Source: Boseongicola sp. (GTDB taxonomy: Bacteria; Pseudomonadota; Alphaproteobacteria; Rhodobacterales; Rhodobacteraceae). From it: a stretch of 36,377 nucleotides of DNA. The DNA is taken from assembly GCA_028818055.1 (NCBI GenBank), contig JAPPOI010000458.1, positions 15,614 through 51,990 on the forward strand, read 5' to 3'. Within the stretch, counting starts at the first letter, position 1, and each line of letters opens with the position of its first letter. The notes below the pieces were generated by a model that did no database searches, had not been told where the DNA came from, and saw only the letters and a list, made by a program, of their open reading frames with translations. Positions 7,899 through 16,203 of this stretch are shown one piece after another. The translations under genes were made by a program, and so were the position numbers.

Positions 7899-8917
7899 AG
7901 CTTTCGACGCGTGACGCCGCCGCCTATTTCAAGCGACCCGACACGTCAAAATCTGGGCTATTAATTTACGGCGCAGACGCAATGCGCGTTGCTTTACGGC
8001 GCCAAGAGGTCATCAAGGCGTTAATTGGCGAAAATGGCGAAGAGGAAATGCGTTTGACGCGTATTGCAGGGCCTGACCTCAGGAAAGACCCGGCACTTCT
8101 GCTTGATGCGGTTAAAGCGCAAGGGTTCTTTCCCGGGCCTCGTGTCGCTTTTGTGGAAGACGCAGCTGATGGACTTTCAGCAACCATTCTTGGTGCGCTT
8201 TCCGAATGGAAAGACGGTGATGCCCATGTCATCGTCACTGCCGGTCAACTGGCTGCCAGATCGAAACTGAGGAAGGCATTCGAAGACGATCCATCGGCAT
8301 ATGCAGTCGGGATTTACGACGACCCACCCGGACGCGATGAGATTGAGCGCTCTTTGAAAGAGGCCGGCCTGAACGACATCTCACAAGACGCCATGTCCGC
8401 TTTGATCGCGTTATCCCGCGATTTGGGACCCGGCGACTTTCGTCAAACAATTGAGAAAATCGGACTGTTCAAGATTGGAGATGACTTACCCTTGAACGTC
8501 GAAGACGTTGAGGCTTGTGCACCCCAATCGATCGAGGCCGGCATCGACGATGTTTTGAATGTCACCGCTGATGGTGAGGCACACAAAATTGGTCCGGTTT
8601 TGCGACGTCTCGAAGCGCAAGGTGTTGGCGCTGTAGGGCTGTGCATTGGTGCCACCCGGCACTTCAAGACGTTGCATACTGTTGCCTCTGATCCGGGTGG
8701 TCCTGGCGCTGGAATAGGCAAACTCAGACCTCCAGTCTTTGGACCACGACGCGGTCGGATTCAGCGGCAAGCAAGCTCGTGGGGTATGCACAAACTGGAA
8801 CGCGCTTTGACGCTTTTGTTGGATACAGATCTGACTCTCCGGTCTACGGCTCGAGTACCCGAAATGGCACTGATGGAACGCACTTTGCTACGCATTGCAT
8901 GGATGAATCGCCGCTAG
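7895..8917 (+). CDS. holA: DNA polymerase III subunit delta
   Basis: The 340-residue protein matches the clamp-loader delta subunit: an N-terminal LLIYGADAMRV...RRQEVIKAL segment, a central GFFPGPRVAFVEDA stretch, and the C-terminal collar region with GVGAVGLCIGATRHFKTL. Delta opens the beta clamp during loading in replication. As usual for delta, the ATPase motifs are lost. The start ATG overlaps the lptE stop (ATGA). The stop codon shares the palindrome CTAG (8914-8917) with the stop of the convergent flavoprotein gene, so the two messages overlap tail to tail. Confidence 0.93.
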   Translation: MKLSTRDAAAYFKRPDTSKSGLLIYGADAMRVALRRQEVIKALIGENGEEEMRLTRIAGPDLRKDPALLLDAVKAQGFFPGPRVAFVEDAADGLSATILGALSEWKDGDAHVIVTAGQLAARSKLRKAFEDDPSAYAVGIYDDPPGRDEIERSLKEAGLNDISQDAMSALIALSRDLGPGDFRQTIEKIGLFKIGDDLPLNVEDVEACAPQSIEAGIDDVLNVTADGEAHKIGPVLRRLEAQGVGAVGLCIGATRHFKTLHTVASDPGGPGAGIGKLRPPVFGPRRGRIQRQASSWGMHKLERALTLLLDTDLTLRSTARVPEMALMERTLLRIAWMNRR

Positions 8918-10977
8918 AGTTCGTTGAGCCGAGACAGCGCAGCCAACCCAGCTGACCGACCTGTTGCCAAGCAACCGTTCAACAAATATCCGCCGGTTGG
9001 TGCGTCCCAAGCCAACATTTCGCCTGCACAAAACACACCTTTGCGCGCGGTGAGCTCGAATCCGTCCAGTGCCGCCCAAGAAACACCACCGGCTGTCGAA
9101 ATCGCTTCGTCTGTTGGCAACGAGCCCACGATCTCGGCTGGCAACGCTTTCATCAACTTCGCCAGTTCTTTACCATCAGGCAGGGGCCGTCCCCATTCAT
9201 TAAGTAATGCGCGCTGTGCTGTACCCAGTCCAAGGGTTTTACGCAGATAGTTCCCAAGGCTTTCTTTGCCACGCGGCTTTTTTAGCTTCTCGGTGATCTG
9301 GCTCACCGGAAAATCCGGTACTAGGTCAATCTTCAGCTGTGACCCATCCAGAACTTCCCGACAGATGTCATAAACGCCGCCGCCTTCCATGCCGCGGTTT
9401 GTGATGACCCATTCACCGCGCGTTTCAGCGCCTCCAGCCACCATGCGTGTGTTCTTTACCGGCGTACCTGCCAAGGCACAGACGTGAGGCGACCAGTCCA
9501 CCGCCAATCCAACATTTGACGGCTGGAAAGCCACGGTATCGGCCTCAACCTTATCCACCCATGCGCCGTCCGATCCCAGTCTGGCCCAACTGCCGCCGCC
9601 CATCGCCAAAACAGTTATCTTGGGCGTAACAACAACATCGCCTTCCGGAGTGGAAAACCGGCTACTGTCTTCTTCCCAGCCCAACCATTTCCATTTCGTC
9701 CGGCGTTCGACACCAAGTCCATCCAACCGCATTAGCCATTTACGCAATATCGGTGACGCCTTCATCGCGACGGGAAAAACTCTGCCCGACGTCCCCGTGA
9801 AAAGCGGCTCACCCAAGTCTTCTGCCCAGCGCATAACGTCGTCAGGGCCAAAGTCTTTCAGGGCCGCAATCATCTCCGGTGAAAGGTCGCGGTAGCTTCC
9901 AAAAAAGTCATCGGCGGACTCCGATTTTGTCAGGTTGAGGCCTGACTTACCGGCCATCAAAAACTTCCGACCAACTGACGGCATGGCGTCGGCGACCAGC
10001 ACCGAGGCACCGCCCCGACCGAGAACTTCGGCCGCCATCAATCCTGCGGGGCCAGCTCCAACGACCAAGGCATCGACCTTGCCAAAATGCTTGGAAGCTC
10101 CATCATCGCTGACCATGAACGATCCTTTGCCACGCGGCTTTTTTAGCTTCTCGGTGATCTGGCTCACCGGAAAATCCGGTACTAGGTCAATCTTCAGCTG
10201 TGACCCATCCAGAACTTCCCGACAGATGTCATAAACGCCGCCGCCTTCCATGCCGCGGTTTGTGATGACCCATTCACCGCGCGTTTCAGCGCCTCCAGCC
10301 ACCATGCGTGTGTTCTTTACCGGCGTACCTGCCAAGGCACAGACGTGAGGCGACCAGTCCACCGCCAATCCAACATTTGACGGCTGGAAAGCCACGGTAT
10401 CGGCCTCAACCTTATCCACCCATGCGCCGTCCGATCCCAGTCTGGCCCAACTGCCGCCGCCCATCGCCAAAACAGTTATCTTGGGCGTAACAACAACATC
10501 GCCTTCCGGAGTGGAAAACCGGCTACTGTCTTCTTCCCAGCCCAACCATTTCCATTTCGTCCGGCGTTCGACACCAAGTCCATCCAACCGCATTAGCCAT
10601 TTACGCAATATCGGTGACGCCTTCATCGCGACGGGAAAAACTCTGCCCGACGTCCCCGTGAAAAGCGGCTCACCCAAGTCTTCTGCCCAGCGCATAACGT
10701 CGTCAGGGCCAAAGTCTTTCAGGGCCGCAATCATCTCCGGTGAAAGGTCGCGGTAGCTTCCAAAAAAGTCATCGGCGGACTCCGATTTTGTCAGGTTGAG
10801 GCCTGACTTACCGGCCATCAAAAACTTCCGACCAACTGACGGCATGGCGTCGGCGACCAGCACCGAGGCACCGCCCCGACCGAGAACTTCGGCCGCCATC
10901 AATCCTGCGGGGCCAGCTCCAACGACCAAGGCATCGACCTTGCCAAAATGCTTGGAAGCTCCATCATCGCTGACCAT
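8914..10977 (-). CDS. FAD-dependent oxidoreductase (HI0933-like / TIGR03862) with in-frame internal duplication
   Basis: The reading frame gives 687 residues from ATG 10977, but a normal family member is about 400. The first 287 codons occur twice in exact tandem, so the predicted protein carries two FAD-binding N-termini (VVGAGPAGLMAAEVLGRGG) and a single C-terminus ending in the GGVSWAALDGFEL...PTGGYLLNGCLATG FAD-binding region. The internal ATG at 10116 starts a complete 400-residue copy. AAAGGA lies 6 bases before that ATG, formed at the junction, and is stronger than the TTGGAT before the outer start. The intact protein may therefore still be made. A TTG start at 11028 would add 17 residues. 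The family is an uncharacterised flavoprotein group; the substrate is unknown. Confidence 0.85.
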   Translation of the reverse strand: MVSDDGASKHFGKVDALVVGAGPAGLMAAEVLGRGGASVLVADAMPSVGRKFLMAGKSGLNLTKSESADDFFGSYRDLSPEMIAALKDFGPDDVMRWAEDLGEPLFTGTSGRVFPVAMKASPILRKWLMRLDGLGVERRTKWKWLGWEEDSSRFSTPEGDVVVTPKITVLAMGGGSWARLGSDGAWVDKVEADTVAFQPSNVGLAVDWSPHVCALAGTPVKNTRMVAGGAETRGEWVITNRGMEGGGVYDICREVLDGSQLKIDLVPDFPVSQITEKLKKPRGKGSFMVSDDGASKHFGKVDALVVGAGPAGLMAAEVLGRGGASVLVADAMPSVGRKFLMAGKSGLNLTKSESADDFFGSYRDLSPEMIAALKDFGPDDVMRWAEDLGEPLFTGTSGRVFPVAMKASPILRKWLMRLDGLGVERRTKWKWLGWEEDSSRFSTPEGDVVVTPKITVLAMGGGSWARLGSDGAWVDKVEADTVAFQPSNVGLAVDWSPHVCALAGTPVKNTRMVAGGAETRGEWVITNRGMEGGGVYDICREVLDGSQLKIDLVPDFPVSQITEKLKKPRGKESLGNYLRKTLGLGTAQRALLNEWGRPLPDGKELAKLMKALPAEIVGSLPTDEAISTAGGVSWAALDGFELTARKGVFCAGEMLAWDAPTGGYLLNGCLATGRSAGLAALSRLNEL
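9264..10124. repeat. Tandem duplication, unit 1 (861 bp)
   Basis: Identical to 10125-10985 at every position compared, offset exactly 861 bp, directly abutting. The match runs one base further at the junction (10125 = 10986), so the break is defined to within 1 bp. 861 is 287 codons, so the reading frame is kept. The unit covers the 5' three-quarters of the flavoprotein gene plus 8 bases upstream of its start. Confidence 0.95.
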
Positions 10978-10985
10978 GAACGATC
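10125..10985. repeat. Tandem duplication, unit 2 (861 bp)
   Basis: Second exact unit of the direct tandem repeat. On the minus strand this is the upstream copy, so it is translated first. It includes the outer flavoprotein ATG (10977) and the first 10 bases of the divergent HNH gene; those bases are copied uselessly at the internal junction near 10115. Confidence 0.95.
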
Positions 10986-11272
10986 CAATCTGTCCACTGT
11001 GCGACCGGCCAATTCCGCCGGACGCCAAGCAAAGCCTTCATCACCTCGTACCAAAGCTGCGCGGAGGCAAAGGGGGCCCGACCGTTCTGCTTCACCAGAT
11101 TTGTCACAATGAAATCCACGCCACGTTGACCGAAACCGAGCTTGCCAAAAACTATTCTACAATTGCAGCGTTGAGGTCTCATCCGCGGATCTCAAATTTC
11201 GTGAGTTGGGTCCAAAAGCGTCCACCCGGGTTTCATTCAAAAACACCTGGGAAACGCCGTTCGCGTCGGTAA
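10976..11272 (+). CDS. Small HNH endonuclease-like protein
   Basis: The 98-residue protein starts MNDPICPLCDRPIPP and has a CxxC pair (Cys6, Cys9), the HH dipeptide (22-23, LHHLVPKLRGGKGG) and a CHNEIH segment (Cys43, His44, Asn45, His48). These are the parts of a zinc-stabilised HNH fold. The C-terminus is basic (KTPGKRRSRR), suggesting nucleic-acid contact. The frame is open farther upstream to 10796, but that part is antisense to the flavoprotein gene and is not family-like. The ATG at 10976 shares CATG with the divergent flavoprotein start, leaving no intergenic space. No good Shine-Dalgarno is seen. Function is unknown beyond the fold; it may be a housekeeping HNH protein, not a mobile one. 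Confidence 0.8.
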   Translation: MNDPICPLCDRPIPPDAKQSLHHLVPKLRGGKGGPTVLLHQICHNEIHATLTETELAKNYSTIAALRSHPRISNFVSWVQKRPPGFHSKTPGKRRSRR

Positions 11273-11279
11273 CGAGCGC

Positions 11280-12032
11280 TTAAGCTGTAAGACCCAATTG
11301 CGCACGCACCCCATCATCTCGAAGCATAACATCCTGGCCCAGATATTCGTCAGACGCAGCCGTGCACATCCATAGCAACGCCTTGGCTGGCCATTCCGGC
11401 GGTATGTGATCACTCCATTCCATCTGGCTTACTGGGTTGATGCCGCTTTTCTTAATTTCGCGCTGCATTTCGGTGGCAACCGTTCCTGGCGACAGGCCGA
11501 GCGAGCGAATACCTTTGTCGCGGTATTCTTTGTCAGTCGCTCGGGTCAGCATCAACGCACCTGCTTTTGACGAACAATAATGCGACCAAGCTTCGACAGG
11601 ACCATAGGCCGCCCCTGACGAAATATTCAGAATTGTGCCGCCGCCCCTCTCGACCATCGATGGAAGTACAGCCCGTATTCCGTAGAAAACACCTTTGAGA
11701 TTGATGTCGATGACGTGACCCCAGGCTTCGGGATCGGCTGCGCCAATGTGGGCGACAGGCTCAATTGCTCCGGCGTTGTTAATCAAAACATCGACCGGAC
11801 CGAAGGCATCATTGGCGGCCGTTACCGCGGCGACGACTTCGGAATAGCGGCTAACATCACATGGTGCAGCCAAGGCGTTTGCCCCGATTTCGCCTGCAAT
11901 TTCAGCGATGGCATCTTGCCCGCGTGCCAGCAAAACAACATTGGCGCCTTCAGATGCAAACAGCCGCGCTGTCGCTTCTCCAATTCCCCGGCTTGCCCCG
12001 GTAATCATCACGGTTTTGCCATAAACAGTCAT
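11280..12032 (-). CDS. SDR-family NAD(P)-dependent oxidoreductase
   Basis: This is a 250-residue classical short-chain dehydrogenase. The cofactor-binding TGASRGIG is at 11-18, NNAG at 85-88, the catalytic Ser in LNISSG near 138-139, and Tyr152/Lys156 in YCSSK. The reaction is presumably oxidoreduction of an alcohol or ketone with NAD(P); the substrate cannot be told. The start chosen is the ATG at 12032, because GGAGG lies 5 bases upstream; a TTG four codons earlier overlaps that site. It is convergent with the HNH gene (7-bp gap) and divergent from the DUF2125 gene. Two perfect inverted repeats lie upstream. Confidence 0.92.
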   Translation of the reverse strand: MTVYGKTVMITGASRGIGEATARLFASEGANVVLLARGQDAIAEIAGEIGANALAAPCDVSRYSEVVAAVTAANDAFGPVDVLINNAGAIEPVAHIGAADPEAWGHVIDINLKGVFYGIRAVLPSMVERGGGTILNISSGAAYGPVEAWSHYCSSKAGALMLTRATDKEYRDKGIRSLGLSPGTVATEMQREIKKSGINPVSQMEWSDHIPPEWPAKALLWMCTAASDEYLGQDVMLRDDGVRAQLGLTA

Positions 12033-12053
12033 TTGCGCCTCCAATATGCCTTA

Positions 12054-12071
12054 GTCCGTGCTATCACGGAC
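12054..12071. promoter_or_regulatory. Perfect inverted repeat GTCCGTG-CTAT-CACGGAC upstream of the SDR gene
   Basis: Seven-base arms with a 4-base spacer, 21 bp upstream of the SDR start codon and inside the divergent promoter region. It could be a regulator operator or, on RNA, a short hairpin. No T-run follows on the SDR side. Confidence 0.45.
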
Positions 12072-12086
12072 ACGTTCTTGCGGGCC

Positions 12087-12100
12087 GTCTGGATTCAGAC
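12087..12100. promoter_or_regulatory. Inverted repeat GTCTG-GATT-CAGAC in the SDR/DUF2125 intergenic region
   Basis: Five-base perfect arms around GATT, between the SDR repeat and the proposed DUF2125 promoter. Like the repeat at 12054 it has a 4-base spacer, but the arms differ. A short repeat of this size can occur by chance. Confidence 0.25.
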
Positions 12101-12109
12101 AGCAACTCC

Positions 12110-12138
12110 TTGACTGCACTTAAGCACCTTTGGATTGT
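12110..12138 (+). promoter_or_regulatory. Possible sigma70-type promoter for the DUF2125 gene
   Basis: TTGACT (12110-12115) is a near-consensus -35 box; 17 bases later GATTGT (12133-12138) is a poor -10. A start near 12145 would give a ~26-base leader before ATG 12171. The -10 match is weak. Confidence 0.3.
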
Positions 12139-12170
12139 TCGCCCACCCCTATTTGTACCGGATAAAACCA

Positions 12171-13667
12171 ATGACCATTTCTCGCGCACTCTCAACCGCA
12201 TCCGTGCTGGCGCTTTTCGCCAGCCCTGCCCTTGCCGAACTGGAAGCCAACCAGGTCTGGGCGGACTGGAAAGATATGATGGAAAGCTACGGCGCCGACC
12301 TTACGATCGGCTCGGAAAGCTCGTCAGGCGGGATCGTTACCGTTTCTGGTTTAACTGCAAATTTCGAACTTCCAGACGGTTCCATGAGCATCAGTATTGG
12401 CGACATCGTCTTCACCGAAACTGGTGACGGCGCAGTAAGTGTCGCCATGTCGGATTCAATCCCAGTTGAAGTCGAGGCGACGTCGCCTGAAGGCGAGGAC
12501 GCAAAAGTCACCTTGACTGTTGTTCAGCCAGACGCGTCATTGATCATTTCCGGCGATGCATCCGAGATGCGTTACGACATGGTCTATCCAATGATTTCGA
12601 TGGGCGATTTGACAATCGAAGGCTCAGAGATCCCTGAAGATCTTCCGCTGAATCTGGACTTCCAGATGCTCAATACGGAAGGCTTCTTTACGATCACAGA
12701 TGGCGATCTGCGGAACTACACAAGCGACGCGACAATCGCATCGATGACGATGAACATGGAATTTGAGGATCCTGAAGGTAACGGCAACGGCTCGTTCCAG
12801 TTCTCTCTAGCCGACATGACACAGACGACCACGGGCACACTTGGCGAGGTCAATGTCGCCATGTCAGCATCTGAAATGGTTCAGGGCGGTTTTCGTCAAG
12901 AAGGCACGCTTACGCATGGACCAGCTTCTTACACGATCGCAGCTGATGGACCGGATGGCGCATTCCAGATGGTCGCGTCGGCCGCATCCGGCACGCTGTT
13001 TGGAACTTTCAACGAGAGCGGATTGTCATACGGCGGAACCAACCAAAGTTCGGCAATTTCAATTTCGGGTGACATGATCCCATTGCCATCGGTCAATCTT
13101 AAGATGGCCGAGAGTGGCGGCACGCTTAAGATGCCATTGGTACCCGGCGAAGACCCCCAAAACTTTGGTTTGGGTATCAACCTGACCGGGCTTGAGATTG
13201 ACGATATGATCTGGGGACTGTTTGACCCAACCGGTCAGCTGCCCCGCGATCCGGCAACGTTGATAATTGATATTGCTGGCAAGGGTATCCTGACCGAGGA
13301 CTATACATCGCCTGAGTTCGCCGAGAACCCGAATGCTGCGCCTCCGGGGACTTTGGAAGAGGTAAGCGTCAACAACCTACTTTTGACGTTGGCAGGAGCA
13401 GAACTGACTGGTGACGGCGCATTCACTTTCGACAACTCGATCGGAATTCCAATTCCATCTGGCGTAGCCAATCTTAAGCTTGTCGGCGGCAACGGTTTGC
13501 TCGACACGTTGGTTGCCATGGGGCTTGTTCCAGAAGAACAAGCCATGGGCGCGCGCATGATGCTGGGTCTGTTTGCACGACCTGGCGATGGTGCAGACAC
13601 TTTGATTTCGACGATCGAAATGAAAGAAGACGGTTCGATCCTGGCGAATGGTCAGCGTATTCGCTGA
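12171..13667 (+). CDS. DUF2125 domain periplasmic/envelope protein
   Basis: The 498-residue protein starts MTISRALSTASVLALFASPALAE, a clear Sec signal peptide cleaved near ALA-EL. The mature protein is acidic and beta-rich, with repeated segments of the type GDLTIEGSEIPEDLPLNLDFQ and GISISGDMIPLPS-like patterns, matching the Rhodobacteraceae DUF2125 family. It has no known function; the beta-rich, AsmA/TamB-like character suggests an envelope role, which is inference. The frame is open upstream to a TTG at 12135, but the signal peptide fixes the ATG at 12171. A strong terminator follows the stop, making it monocistronic. Confidence 0.82.
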   Translation: MTISRALSTASVLALFASPALAELEANQVWADWKDMMESYGADLTIGSESSSGGIVTVSGLTANFELPDGSMSISIGDIVFTETGDGAVSVAMSDSIPVEVEATSPEGEDAKVTLTVVQPDASLIISGDASEMRYDMVYPMISMGDLTIEGSEIPEDLPLNLDFQMLNTEGFFTITDGDLRNYTSDATIASMTMNMEFEDPEGNGNGSFQFSLADMTQTTTGTLGEVNVAMSASEMVQGGFRQEGTLTHGPASYTIAADGPDGAFQMVASAASGTLFGTFNESGLSYGGTNQSSAISISGDMIPLPSVNLKMAESGGTLKMPLVPGEDPQNFGLGINLTGLEIDDMIWGLFDPTGQLPRDPATLIIDIAGKGILTEDYTSPEFAENPNAAPPGTLEEVSVNNLLLTLAGAELTGDGAFTFDNSIGIPIPSGVANLKLVGGNGLLDTLVAMGLVPEEQAMGARMMLGLFARPGDGADTLISTIEMKEDGSILANGQRIR

Positions 13668-13689
13668 TCATCTGAACAGAACAGACATC

Positions 13690-13721
13690 AAAAGCACCGC
13701 CCATCTCGGCGGTGCTTTTTT
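13690..13721 (+). terminator. Rho-independent terminator of the DUF2125 gene
   Basis: A 12-bp stem AAAAGCACCGCC (13690-13701) / GGCGGTGCTTTT (13708-13719) with a 6-base loop runs into a T-run (TTTTTT to 13721). Because the stem begins with A's, it could also act weakly on the opposite strand. Confidence 0.95.
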
Positions 13722-13796
13722 GTTTAGTGCATATCGGGAACCTTGCAGGGTCATGCCATGAAGACTAGGTCTCCACTAGTTTCCACCGGAGCCCAA

Positions 13797-15140
13797 ATGT
13801 CTGAACTGCAGAAACTAACCGAACAGCTTTTGTCCGCCGCCAAAAAAGCTGGCGCAGACGACGCCGACGCGATTGCGACCGACGGCACGTCCGTCTCGAT
13901 CGAAGTGCTGAACGGCGCTCTGGAACATGCTGAGCGATCGGAAGGGATCGAGATCGGTTTACGGGTCTTGATTGGCAAACGGCAGGCTTGCGTCTCGGCT
14001 TCTGATACCAACGCCTCGACAATCAATGAGATGGCGGAGCGCGCCGTCGCAATGGCGCGTCTGGCGCCTGAAGACCCGCACATAGGACTCGCTGCGGCAG
14101 ATCAAATCGCAACGAACTGGGATGTTGAGAGTTTAGAACTGGTTGATGATCGGCCGGACCCCGCTCCGAACGACTTGCAGGATGCAGCGGCGCGTGCTGA
14201 GGCGGCGGCATTGGCCATTCCGGGTATTTCAAAAGCCGACAGCGTCAGTTCCGGCTTCTCGCGCAGCATGATGTACTTGGCGGCAACCAACGGGTTTGCT
14301 GGTGGCTACGCCCGAGGGTCCCACTGGCTTTCATGCGTTGCCATCACAGGCGAAGGCACGGAGATGGAGCGCGACTATTATGGGGAATCCCGGGTATTTG
14401 CCGACGAATTGCCGAGTCCGGAAGACGTCGGGCGCATTGCAGGTGAAAGAACTATTGAGCGCGCCGGTGCCAGAAAGCCACCGACAGGTGCTTTTCCAGT
14501 TCTCTACGATGAGCGGGTGGCGTCCGGTCTGATCGGGCACCTTCTGTCCGCCGCAAACGGTGCATCTGTGGCCCGCGGCGCCTCGTGGGTGCAGGACAAA
14601 TTGGGTGAACAGGTACTGCCAGAGGGGTTGTCGATCATCGAAGACCCCCATCGTCCCCGGGTTTCGTCATCCAAGCCGTTTGACGCCGAAGGACTCGCGA
14701 CGCACCGCCGGACCGTTGTTGATAACGGTATTCTTCAGGGTTGGACGCTTGATCTGGCCACCGCGCGGAAACTGGGAATGACCAGCACAGCAAACGCGGC
14801 GCGTGGTGCCGGAAGCCCGCCAGCACCGAGGCTGGGCAACATATCCCTGACACCTGGTGACGATTCACGGGATGACTTGTTGCGCGATATGGGAACCGGT
14901 TTGCTTGTCACCTCACTGATCGGTTCGTCCATCAATCCAACCACTGGTGATTATTCCCGTGGAGCAAGTGGGTTCTGGGTAGAAGGTGGCGAGATCACCT
15001 ATCCGGTGAATGAATGTACGATTGCCGGTAATCTGAACGAAATGCTGCGCAGCATTCGCCCCGCAAACGATGCACGCGCTCACCTCAGCCGCGTTGTCCC
15101 ATCGCTTCTTGTAGAAGGCCTGACCATTGCCGGTGAGTGA
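13797..15140 (+). CDS. pmbA: TldD/PmbA-family protein (TldE subunit type)
   Basis: The 447-residue protein matches PmbA/TldE, which pairs with TldD to form a peptidase used in maturation of small peptides and toxin-antitoxin turnover. No HExxxH zinc motif is present; that motif sits in TldD, so this is the TldE-type partner. Family stretches include ADDADAIATDGTSVSIEVLNG, a GxxSWVQDKLGEQV segment, the MTSTANAARG stretch and the C-terminal GxWxEGGEITYPVNECTIAGNL. ATG 13797 has GGAG 6-7 bases upstream; an ATG frame start 18 codons earlier has no better site. No tldD is in the window. Its stop overlaps cysQ. Confidence 0.9.
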   Translation: MSELQKLTEQLLSAAKKAGADDADAIATDGTSVSIEVLNGALEHAERSEGIEIGLRVLIGKRQACVSASDTNASTINEMAERAVAMARLAPEDPHIGLAAADQIATNWDVESLELVDDRPDPAPNDLQDAAARAEAAALAIPGISKADSVSSGFSRSMMYLAATNGFAGGYARGSHWLSCVAITGEGTEMERDYYGESRVFADELPSPEDVGRIAGERTIERAGARKPPTGAFPVLYDERVASGLIGHLLSAANGASVARGASWVQDKLGEQVLPEGLSIIEDPHRPRVSSSKPFDAEGLATHRRTVVDNGILQGWTLDLATARKLGMTSTANAARGAGSPPAPRLGNISLTPGDDSRDDLLRDMGTGLLVTSLIGSSINPTTGDYSRGASGFWVEGGEITYPVNECTIAGNLNEMLRSIRPANDARAHLSRVVPSLLVEGLTIAGE

Positions 15141-15897
15141 TATCGAACTGCTTGAGGCTTCGGCCCGAGAAGCAGGAGAAATCGCGCGTTCATTCTGGCG
15201 TGAAGATCCCCAAGTTTGGGACAAAGGCGGCGACGACCCCGTCAGCGAGGCCGATTTTGCGGTCGACTCGCATTTGAACGCCACATTGCTGCGCGCCCGA
15301 CCGGACTATGGATGGGTTTCGGAGGAAACCGAAGACGATCCAGCCCGCATGGACGCGAGCAAAGTTTTCATCGTCGATCCGATCGACGGAACCCGTTCAT
15401 TCGTGGCTGGCGAAAAGCACTGGGCCCATTCCTTGGCTGTGGTCGAGAATGGAGTTGTGACAGCTGCTTGCGTGTATTTGCCGGTAACCGACCGCATGTT
15501 CACGGCGACTTTGGGAAGTGGCGCAAAACTGAACGGCGAAACCATGGTTGCGTCTCATCGCGATGCATTCGAAGGCGCTACAATCCTAACTCCACGCGTG
15601 ACACTGCAGGACAGATTCTGGAAAGGCCCGGTCCCGGGATTTGCGCGACATTTCCGGCCATCGCTGGCATATCGTCTTGCACTGGTTGGACAAGGTCGCT
15701 TTGACGGCATGCTCACGCTACGCGCGACGTGGGAGTGGGACATTGCCGCCGGTACCCTGATTGCCACAGAAGCTGGCGCACGCGTTACGGACCGGGCTGG
15801 CAGAGACATCCAATTCAATACACCTTCCAGAAAATCGGCAGGTGTGGTCGCTACGGCGTTGCCAATGCATGGCGAAGTTCTGCAGGCGTTAGCTTAA
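15127..15897 (+). CDS. cysQ: Inositol monophosphatase-family 3'(2'),5'-bisphosphate nucleotidase (CysQ-like)
   Basis: The 256-residue protein has the Mg-dependent, Li-sensitive phosphatase motifs: GDDPVSEAD (metal/active-site region), SEE at 65-67, DPIDGT at 84-89 and WDIAAG at 204-209. CysQ removes the 3'-phosphate from PAP during sulfate assimilation; inositol-1-phosphatase activity is an alternative, since the family shares motifs. The start is TTG at 15127 (AGAAGG 8 bases upstream) or GTG at 15133 (spacing too long); both lie inside the end of pmbA, so translation is coupled to it. Confidence 0.85.
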   Translation: MPVSDIELLEASAREAGEIARSFWREDPQVWDKGGDDPVSEADFAVDSHLNATLLRARPDYGWVSEETEDDPARMDASKVFIVDPIDGTRSFVAGEKHWAHSLAVVENGVVTAACVYLPVTDRMFTATLGSGAKLNGETMVASHRDAFEGATILTPRVTLQDRFWKGPVPGFARHFRPSLAYRLALVGQGRFDGMLTLRATWEWDIAAGTLIATEAGARVTDRAGRDIQFNTPSRKSAGVVATALPMHGEVLQALA

Positions 15898-15957
15898 CCT
15901 TCGGGTTGACGCACCTGCGCCACCGGTTAGCCTGCCGACAACGAAACGGAGAGCCTT

Positions 15958-16203
15958 ATGACACAGCGTTTGCACTTGGTTTTTGGCGGAGAACTCGTCG
16001 ACCCAAGCAAGAACGTCTTCAAAGACGTCGATGACATTCACATCGTGGGAATTTTCCCGGACTACGCGGCCGCCTACAATGCTTGGAAATCCGAAGCGCA
16101 ACGCACAGTGGACAACGCTCATATGCGCTACTTCATCGCTCACCTGCATCGGCTGCGCGACGAAGAGGCTGCGGCTTCGGCGACTGAGGAGCTGGGCAGC
16201 TGA
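15958..16203 (+). CDS. DUF4170 domain protein
   Basis: The 81-residue protein (MTQRLHLVFGGELVDPSKNVFKDVDDIHIVGIFPDYAAAYNAWKSEAQRTVDNAHMRYFIAHLHRL) matches the small alphaproteobacterial DUF4170 family, whose role is unknown. GGAGAG precedes the ATG at good spacing. It is located between cysQ and waaA, 60 bp after the former. Its stop TGA (16201-16203) overlaps the proposed CTG start of waaA. Constant linkage with lipid A/Kdo genes suggests an envelope connection, which is inference only. Confidence 0.85.
   Translation: MTQRLHLVFGGELVDPSKNVFKDVDDIHIVGIFPDYAAAYNAWKSEAQRTVDNAHMRYFIAHLHRLRDEEAAASATEELGS

Noticed and set aside
9447-10756. Pairs of identical plus-strand ORFs (60 and 91 codons) at 861-bp spacing
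   Set aside because: They are shadows of the flavoprotein gene, repeated only because the unit is duplicated.
10796-10975. N-terminal extension of the HNH gene
   Set aside because: These codons are antisense to the flavoprotein N-terminus and part of the duplicated unit; the family-like protein starts at 10976.
13764-13780. Inverted repeat ACTAG...CTAGT upstream of pmbA
   Set aside because: Five-base arms that include the self-complementary CTAG are expected often by chance, and the site sits close to the proposed ribosome site.
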